64,000 nucleotides of DNA from Pseudonocardia oceani (lineage in GTDB: Bacteria; Actinomycetota; Actinomycetes; Mycobacteriales; Pseudonocardiaceae), in assembly GCF_019263585.2 (NCBI RefSeq), contig NZ_JADQDF010000001.1:5528501-5592500 (forward strand), given 5' to 3'. Below, one piece after another: positions 60,054-64,000 of the stretch. Position 1 is the stretch's first letter; every line of letters starts with the position of its first letter. Below the pieces are notes generated by a model. It saw nothing but the letters and a program-made list of their open reading frames with translations. It was not told the origin of the DNA and made no database searches. A program made the translations under genes and the position numbers.

Positions 60054-61696
60054 GCACCACCGTTCTGGCCCAGGGCGTCGAGGGCAGCAACCCGGTCCTC
60101 AACATCACGATCTTCGGGCTGTTCGTCGTCATCACGCTCGGGATCGTCGTCTACGTGAGCCGCCGGGCCACATCGAGCGCCTCGGACTTCTACACCGCGG
60201 GCGGCGGCTTCTCCGGCCCGCAGAACGGCGTCGCCATCTCCGGCGACTACCTCTCGGCCGCGTCGTTCCTGGGCATCGCCGGCGCCATCGCGCTGAACGG
60301 CTACGACGGCTTCCTCTACTCCATCGGCTTCCTGGTGGCCTGGCTCGTCGCGCTGCTGCTGGTCGCCGAGCTCCTGCGCAACACCGGCAAGTACACGATG
60401 GGCGACGTCCTGGCGTTCCGGATGCGGCAGCGGCCCGTCCGCGCCGCCGCGGCCACGTCGACGCTCGCGGTGTCGTTCTTCTACCTGCTCGCGCAGATGG
60501 CGGGTGCCGGTGGCCTCGTCGCGCTGCTGCTCAACGTGACCGACAAGTTCATGCAGGGCGTCGTCATCGCGATCGTCGGCGCGGTCATGATCGCCTACGT
60601 CCTCATCGGCGGCATGCGCGGCACGACCTGGGTGCAGATCATCAAGGCGGTGCTGCTCATCGCGGGCGCCGGCATCATGACGATCTGGGTCCTCGCGCTC
60701 TACGGCTTCAACTTCTCCGCCGTGCTGGCCGACGCGGTCCGCGCCGGCGGCGAGACCGGTGAGGCGCTGCTCAACCCGGGCAAGCAGTACGGCAAGACCG
60801 CGATCACCCAGATCGACTTCCTGTCCCTGGGCCTCGCGCTCGTGCTCGGCACCGCCGGCCTGCCGCACATCCTCATGCGCTTCTACACCGTGCCCACGGC
60901 CAAGGAGGCCCGCCGTTCGGTGGTCTGGGCGATCTGGCTGATCGGCCTGTTCTACGTCTTCACCCTCGTCCTGGGCTACGGCGCGGGCGCGCTGGTCGGC
61001 CCCGAGGAGATCCGCGCGGCCCCGGGTGGCGCGAACTCCGCGGCGCCGCTGCTGGCCTACGAGCTCGGCGGCACGGTGCTCCTGGGCGTCATCGCCGCGG
61101 TCGCGTTCGCCACGATCCTCGCGGTCGTCGCGGGTCTGACGATCACCGCCTCGGCGTCGTTCGCCCACGACATCTACGCCAACGTGATCAAGAAGGGCGA
61201 GCTGACCGACCCGAACGAGGAGGTGAAGATCGCCCGCATCACGGCGGTCGTCATCGGCATCGTCGCGATCCTGGGCGGCATCCTCGCCAACGGCCAGAAC
61301 ATCGCGTTCCTCGTGGCGCTGGCCTTCGCGGTCGCCGCCTCGGCGAACCTGCCGACGATCCTCTACTCGCTGTTCTGGAAGCGCTTCAACACCCAGGGCG
61401 CGCTGTGGAGCATCTACGGCGGCCTCGGCGTCACCGTGCTGCTGATCGTCTTCTCGCCGGTCGTCTCGGGCAAGCCCGTCGACCCCGCGACGGGGCGCAG
61501 CGCGTCGATGCTGCAGGGCGTGGACTTCAGCTGGTTCCCGCTCGACAACCCGGGCATCGTCTCGATCCCGCTGTCGTTCCTGCTCGGCTACCTCGGCACC
61601 GTGCTGAGCAAGGAGACCCCGAACGCCGACAAGGTCTCCGAGATGTCCGTCCGCTCCCTCACCGGGGTGGGCGTCGAGAAGTCGGTCGTGCACTAG
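60050..61696 (+). CDS. Cation acetate/monocarboxylate symporter (ActP/MctC family)
   Basis: A 548-residue protein with 13 transmembrane helices. DFYTAGGGFSGPQNGVAISGDYLSAASFLGIAG, MGDVLAFRMRQRPVRAAAATSTL, GTAGLPHILMRFYTVPTAKEARRSV, AVVAGLTITASASFAHDIYANV. Close to acetate permease ActP and corynebacterial MctC. With DUF485 in front it forms a complete acetate/pyruvate uptake unit and is a paralogue of the 57864 symporter. Confidence 0.92.
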   Translation: MSTTVLAQGVEGSNPVLNITIFGLFVVITLGIVVYVSRRATSSASDFYTAGGGFSGPQNGVAISGDYLSAASFLGIAGAIALNGYDGFLYSIGFLVAWLVALLLVAELLRNTGKYTMGDVLAFRMRQRPVRAAAATSTLAVSFFYLLAQMAGAGGLVALLLNVTDKFMQGVVIAIVGAVMIAYVLIGGMRGTTWVQIIKAVLLIAGAGIMTIWVLALYGFNFSAVLADAVRAGGETGEALLNPGKQYGKTAITQIDFLSLGLALVLGTAGLPHILMRFYTVPTAKEARRSVVWAIWLIGLFYVFTLVLGYGAGALVGPEEIRAAPGGANSAAPLLAYELGGTVLLGVIAAVAFATILAVVAGLTITASASFAHDIYANVIKKGELTDPNEEVKIARITAVVIGIVAILGGILANGQNIAFLVALAFAVAASANLPTILYSLFWKRFNTQGALWSIYGGLGVTVLLIVFSPVVSGKPVDPATGRSASMLQGVDFSWFPLDNPGIVSIPLSFLLGYLGTVLSKETPNADKVSEMSVRSLTGVGVEKSVVH

Positions 61697-61713
61697 CGCC
61701 ACTCCGCCTCGCA

Positions 61714-61758
61714 CGAACGGCCCTTCCGCCCAGCTCGACCGGGCGGGAGGGCCGTTCG
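61714..61758. terminator. 18-bp stem terminator between convergent genes
   Basis: CGAACGGCCCTTCCGCCC pairs with 61741-61758 with a single T:G wobble around a 9-nt loop. It lies 18 bp past the symporter stop and just before the convergent DUF202 gene end, so it may serve both. Confidence 0.85.
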
Positions 61759-61776
61759 CTCGTCACGGCAGGGGGA

Positions 61777-62088
61777 TCACGGCAGCGCCCCGGTCACGAC
61801 CGCCACCAGCACGGCGCTCCCGAACAGCACGACCGACGCGCCGGCGACGAGGACCGCCGTGCGCGCCGGGGCGCCCGGGTCGGCGAGCACCCGCCGCGAG
61901 CGCCGGGCGCCGAGCACGGCCACCAGCAGCGCGAGCACCAGCCCGAGGACGCCGAGCGCGAGCGCGCCCGACCCGGGGGCGCCGAGGTGGCGCAGCACCA
62001 GCAGGACCCCGCTCGCCAGCACCGCCAGCGCGGTGCGCTCCCAGGCCAGGGCGGTGCGCTCGGCCTGCAGCGCCGGGGGACCGGTCAC
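61777..62088 (-). CDS. DUF202 family membrane protein (second)
   Basis: A 103-residue protein. LQAERTALAWERTALAVLASGVLLVLRHLG is the DUF202 start, followed by two further transmembrane helices. GTG overlaps the stop of the upstream DUF202 gene. Function of the YidG/YidH-type family is unknown. Confidence 0.82.
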   Translation of the reverse strand: MTGPPALQAERTALAWERTALAVLASGVLLVLRHLGAPGSGALALGVLGLVLALLVAVLGARRSRRVLADPGAPARTAVLVAGASVVLFGSAVLVAVVTGALP

Positions 62089-62420
62089 CCCGCGCCGCCG
62101 ACGGCGAGCACCACCGCCACCGCGAGCCCGAGCGCGGCCAGCGCGCAGCCCAGCAGCAGCGGCATGCGGGTGGGCGGCAGGTCGTCGCCCCGCTCCATCG
62201 CGGCCTGCACGCGGTGCCAGCGCAGCACCGCCCCGCCGGCGACGGCGACGCCCAGCGCGGCCAGCACCACGCCGACGACGTGCCGCGCGCCCGCCACCCC
62301 GAACTCCGGCACCAGCGCGACCACGGCGATCCCGCCCGCCACGAGCGCGAGCGACGTGCGCAGCCAGGCCAGGAAGGTGCGTTCGTTGGCCAGGGTGAAC
62401 CGGGCGTCCGGTGCGCTCAC
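62085..62420 (-). CDS. DUF202 family membrane protein (YidH-like, first)
   Basis: A 111-residue protein. RFTLANERTFLAWLRTSLALVAGGIAVVALVPEF is the classic DUF202/YidH motif, with three transmembrane helices. GTG overlaps the GGDEF gene stop, so all three reverse genes are translationally coupled. Two adjacent DUF202 proteins are common. Confidence 0.87.
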   Translation of the reverse strand: MSAPDARFTLANERTFLAWLRTSLALVAGGIAVVALVPEFGVAGARHVVGVVLAALGVAVAGGAVLRWHRVQAAMERGDDLPPTRMPLLLGCALAALGLAVAVVLAVGGAG

Positions 62421-63400
62421 GCGGGCTCGCGGGTGGCCCGCCGCAGCCGCTTGCGCTCGTACATCGCCTGATCGGCGGCCTGCCAGGCGCCGGGAAGCCC
62501 GGCGACCACGCTGTAGGGCGCGTGCCCGAACGACCCCGACACCCCGGCGGCCTCCAGCGCGCTCTCCATCCGCTCGACCAGCTCCACGGTCTGCGTGACG
62601 GTGGCCCCGACGGCGAGCATCCCGAACTCGTCGCCGCCCAGGCGCGCCAGGACGTCGCCGCCGCGGACGCAGCGGGCGAGCGCCGCGGCGGCCCGGCGGA
62701 TGTAGTCGTCGCCCGCGTCGTGACCCCGGGTGTCGTTGACGGTCTTGAGGTGGTCGAGGTCCATGACGACGACGCACGCCGGGTCGCCGAAGCGGCGGTG
62801 GCGCAGCTCCTCGGTGGACAGGAACCGGTCCCAGCCGCGGCGGTTGAGCAGGCCGGTGAGGGCGTCGGTGTCGGCCTCGCGCCGGGCGAGCTCCAGCTCG
62901 CGCGCGGTGGCCGTGGCCAGCTCGTCGGCCTCCAGCACGGCCGAGAGCATGCTGGAGAGCAGGTCGAGCAGCGGGCGGATCTCGTGCAGCGACTCGGGCT
63001 TGCTCTCGGGGTCGTAGCCGCAGACCGTGCCGAACAGGGCGCCGTCCGGCCGGACGATCGGTGTGCCCACGTAGGCGCCGACGACGACGTCCGGCGCGAC
63101 GATCCCGGCCGCCCGTGCGTACTCCGGCACGCGCGAGACGTCCGGCGCGATGCGTGGGGTCTCGCCGGTGACCATCGTCCGGCAGAACGACGTGGCGTAC
63201 GGGAACTCGGTACCCTGCGGCATCCCGTAGGCGGGCGCGTCGAGGGCGAGCATGATCTGGCGGCCGTCGACGACCCGGCTGACGGCCCACATGCCCATCG
63301 GCACGGCGCGGGAGAGGTACTCGACGACGGTGGCGCACGCGGCGTCGAACGTGCGGGCGGGGCGCAGCTGCGCCGCGACGAACGGGGTGTCCGGATCCAT
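62417..63400 (-). CDS. GAF-GGDEF diguanylate cyclase
   Basis: A 327-residue protein. GAF sensor domain (about 15-155, with MPQGTEFPYATSFCRTMV and APDVVVGAYVGTPIVRPDGALFGTVCG) and a C-terminal GGDEF domain with intact active site GGDEF (255-259). An inhibitory-site RxxD (R246-D249) lies five residues before it, so it should make cyclic di-GMP with product inhibition. No EAL domain or membrane segment. Confidence 0.92.
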   Translation of the reverse strand: MDPDTPFVAAQLRPARTFDAACATVVEYLSRAVPMGMWAVSRVVDGRQIMLALDAPAYGMPQGTEFPYATSFCRTMVTGETPRIAPDVSRVPEYARAAGIVAPDVVVGAYVGTPIVRPDGALFGTVCGYDPESKPESLHEIRPLLDLLSSMLSAVLEADELATATARELELARREADTDALTGLLNRRGWDRFLSTEELRHRRFGDPACVVVMDLDHLKTVNDTRGHDAGDDYIRRAAAALARCVRGGDVLARLGGDEFGMLAVGATVTQTVELVERMESALEAAGVSGSFGHAPYSVVAGLPGAWQAADQAMYERKRLRRATREPA

Positions 63401-63495
63401 GGTCCCCTCCGGTCGGTGCGTCCGCACAGCATAGGCGCGGCCCGTTGACCTGTTCGGGGGAAGGGCGGGGCGTGTCCGGGTGCAGCAACGCCTCA

Positions 63496-63521
63496 GGGCC
63501 CGGCCTGGATGGGCCGGGCCC
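63496..63521. terminator. GC-rich hairpin in the 63401-63656 intergenic region
   Basis: GGGCCCGGCC pairs with GGCCGGGCCC across a 6-nt loop. It lies upstream of the GGDEF gene and of the iron-regulated gene, so it may insulate the two divergent transcripts. Confidence 0.45.
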
Positions 63522-63569
63522 CGAGATGTCCCGAACTGACGCGCTGCTCCCACCACGAAGCAACGAGTA

Positions 63570-63588
63570 CGAGGTTAGCCTACCCTCA
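63570..63588. promoter_or_regulatory. DtxR/IdeR-type iron box 1
   Basis: CGAGGTTAGCCTACCCTCA matches the 19-bp consensus TTAGGTTAGSCTAACCTAA at 15 positions including the central GGTTAGCCTA. An iron-loaded IdeR repressor is expected to bind here. Confidence 0.7.
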
Positions 63589-63627
63589 ATATCGCGGCAA
63601 GTACTTCTCCTTCCGGGTTCCGGCCGA

Positions 63628-63646
63628 TATTGTTAGGCAACCCTAA
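63628..63646. promoter_or_regulatory. DtxR/IdeR-type iron box 2
   Basis: TATTGTTAGGCAACCCTAA matches the same consensus at 14 of 19 positions and ends directly at the ribosome-binding site of the next gene, so repressor would block the transcription start region. Confidence 0.65.
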
Positions 63647-63656
63647 GGAGGTGGCG

Positions 63657-64000
63657 GTGATCGGATCCCGCTCCCGGTCCGGGCCCGGCCCGGCCGAGCT
63701 GTCCCGCACCGCGCTCGGACACGCCCCGCTGCTCGCCGTGCGGACGAGCGGCGCCGAGGAGCTCGTCGCCGTCCGCGGCGTCGACGTCGACGGGTCGGTG
63801 GTGCTGCTCGTCGCCGCCGACGGCCCGCTGGTGCACGACCTGTGCCGGCCCGGAACGCCCGAGCACGGGCCGTGCTCCGTCGACGCCGCCCTGCTCAGCC
63901 CCGTGCCCGCCGCCGACCGCGTCCTGCACGCGCTCGCGGCGCGGGGCCTGCTGGAGCTCGCCGAGGACGTCGAGGCGGCGTTGGAGGTCGTGCTCCGCGC
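63657..64000 (+). CDS. Iron-regulated DUF2470-like protein, partial
   Basis: 114 codons are visible before the right window edge. The GTG at 63657 is preferred because AAGGAGG ends 6 nt upstream; an in-frame GTG at 63651 is too close. AELSRTALGHAPLLAVRTSG, VVLLVAADGPLVHDL and LSPVPAADRVLHALAARGLLELAEDVEAAL resemble DUF2470/heme-utilisation-associated proteins that are commonly IdeR controlled. The assignment is tentative because the gene is cut. Confidence 0.55.
   Translation, partial: MIGSRSRSGPGPAELSRTALGHAPLLAVRTSGAEELVAVRGVDVDGSVVLLVAADGPLVHDLCRPGTPEHGPCSVDAALLSPVPAADRVLHALAARGLLELAEDVEAALEVVLR

Overview
The window is very GC-rich and uses GTG starts and ATGA/GTGA overlaps freely. It carries an RskA anti-sigma factor, DUF222/HNH, DUF3039, DUF3040-like, DUF3099, a DUF7455-type zinc ribbon and DtxR/IdeR-type iron boxes. 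Together these point to a chromosomal segment of an actinobacterium, most likely a member of the Pseudonocardiaceae (inference). No rRNA, tRNA, insertion sequence, phage or CRISPR array was seen.

Layout. 1-3.5 kb: polyhydroxyalkanoate (PHA) genes, with a cut-off PhaC-like hydrolase divergent from phaC plus an XRE regulator. 3.7-8.6 kb: HNH endonuclease, dtd, a methyltransferase, an anti-sigma factor and a HhH-GPD glycosylase. 8.6-11.7 kb: ArsR-family sensor and the cbiMNQO cobalt/nickel ECF importer. 11.8-13.0 kb: small conserved proteins, including a thioredoxin-like 2Fe-2S ferredoxin. 13.1-23.4 kb: an unusual amide cluster (below). 23.4-26.1 kb: pseudouridine salvage (psuG, psuK), DUF3039 and a methyltransferase. 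26.1-29.7 kb: a second PHA operon (YihY-like membrane protein, phaC, phaZ). 29.8-31.5 kb: a helicase, followed by a 0.7-kb repeat region. 32.3-34.7 kb: zinc ribbon, EamA exporter, PPK2. 35.0-39.6 kb: sugar ABC importer and ROK regulator. 40.0-42.7 kb: TPP riboswitch and thiamine-precursor importer thiYXZ. 42.7-46.4 kb: miscellaneous genes. 46.6-54.5 kb: complete kdpFABCDE. 54.5-61.7 kb: hydrolase, LytS/LytTR two-component pair and two sodium:solute symporters, each with a small membrane partner. 61.8-64 kb: two DUF202 proteins, a GAF-GGDEF protein and an iron-regulated gene cut by the window end.

The most novel part is 13.1-23.4 kb. A cytosolic AmiC-like ligand-binding protein, a MarR repressor, an FmdB zinc ribbon and formamidase FmdA lead into an amidase-fold protein that has lost its catalytic Lys and Cys. 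Next come two paralogous tubulin/FtsZ-fold proteins. One has an intact SGGTGSG loop. The other has a degenerate loop and a His-rich N-terminus. Both keep a C-terminal CxxxCxC motif. They are interleaved with three paralogous ~100-residue proteins, a 1-Cys peroxiredoxin and a sigma-70-like protein whose start lies in a 15-bp tandem repeat. I infer an undescribed multi-subunit assembly connected to amide metabolism; the sequence does not prove its activity.

Other themes are three separate PHA loci, tandem repeats at GTG start codons, and a 22-bp repeat family that forms two opposed arrays near 32 kb with a small dispersed copy near 5.1 kb.
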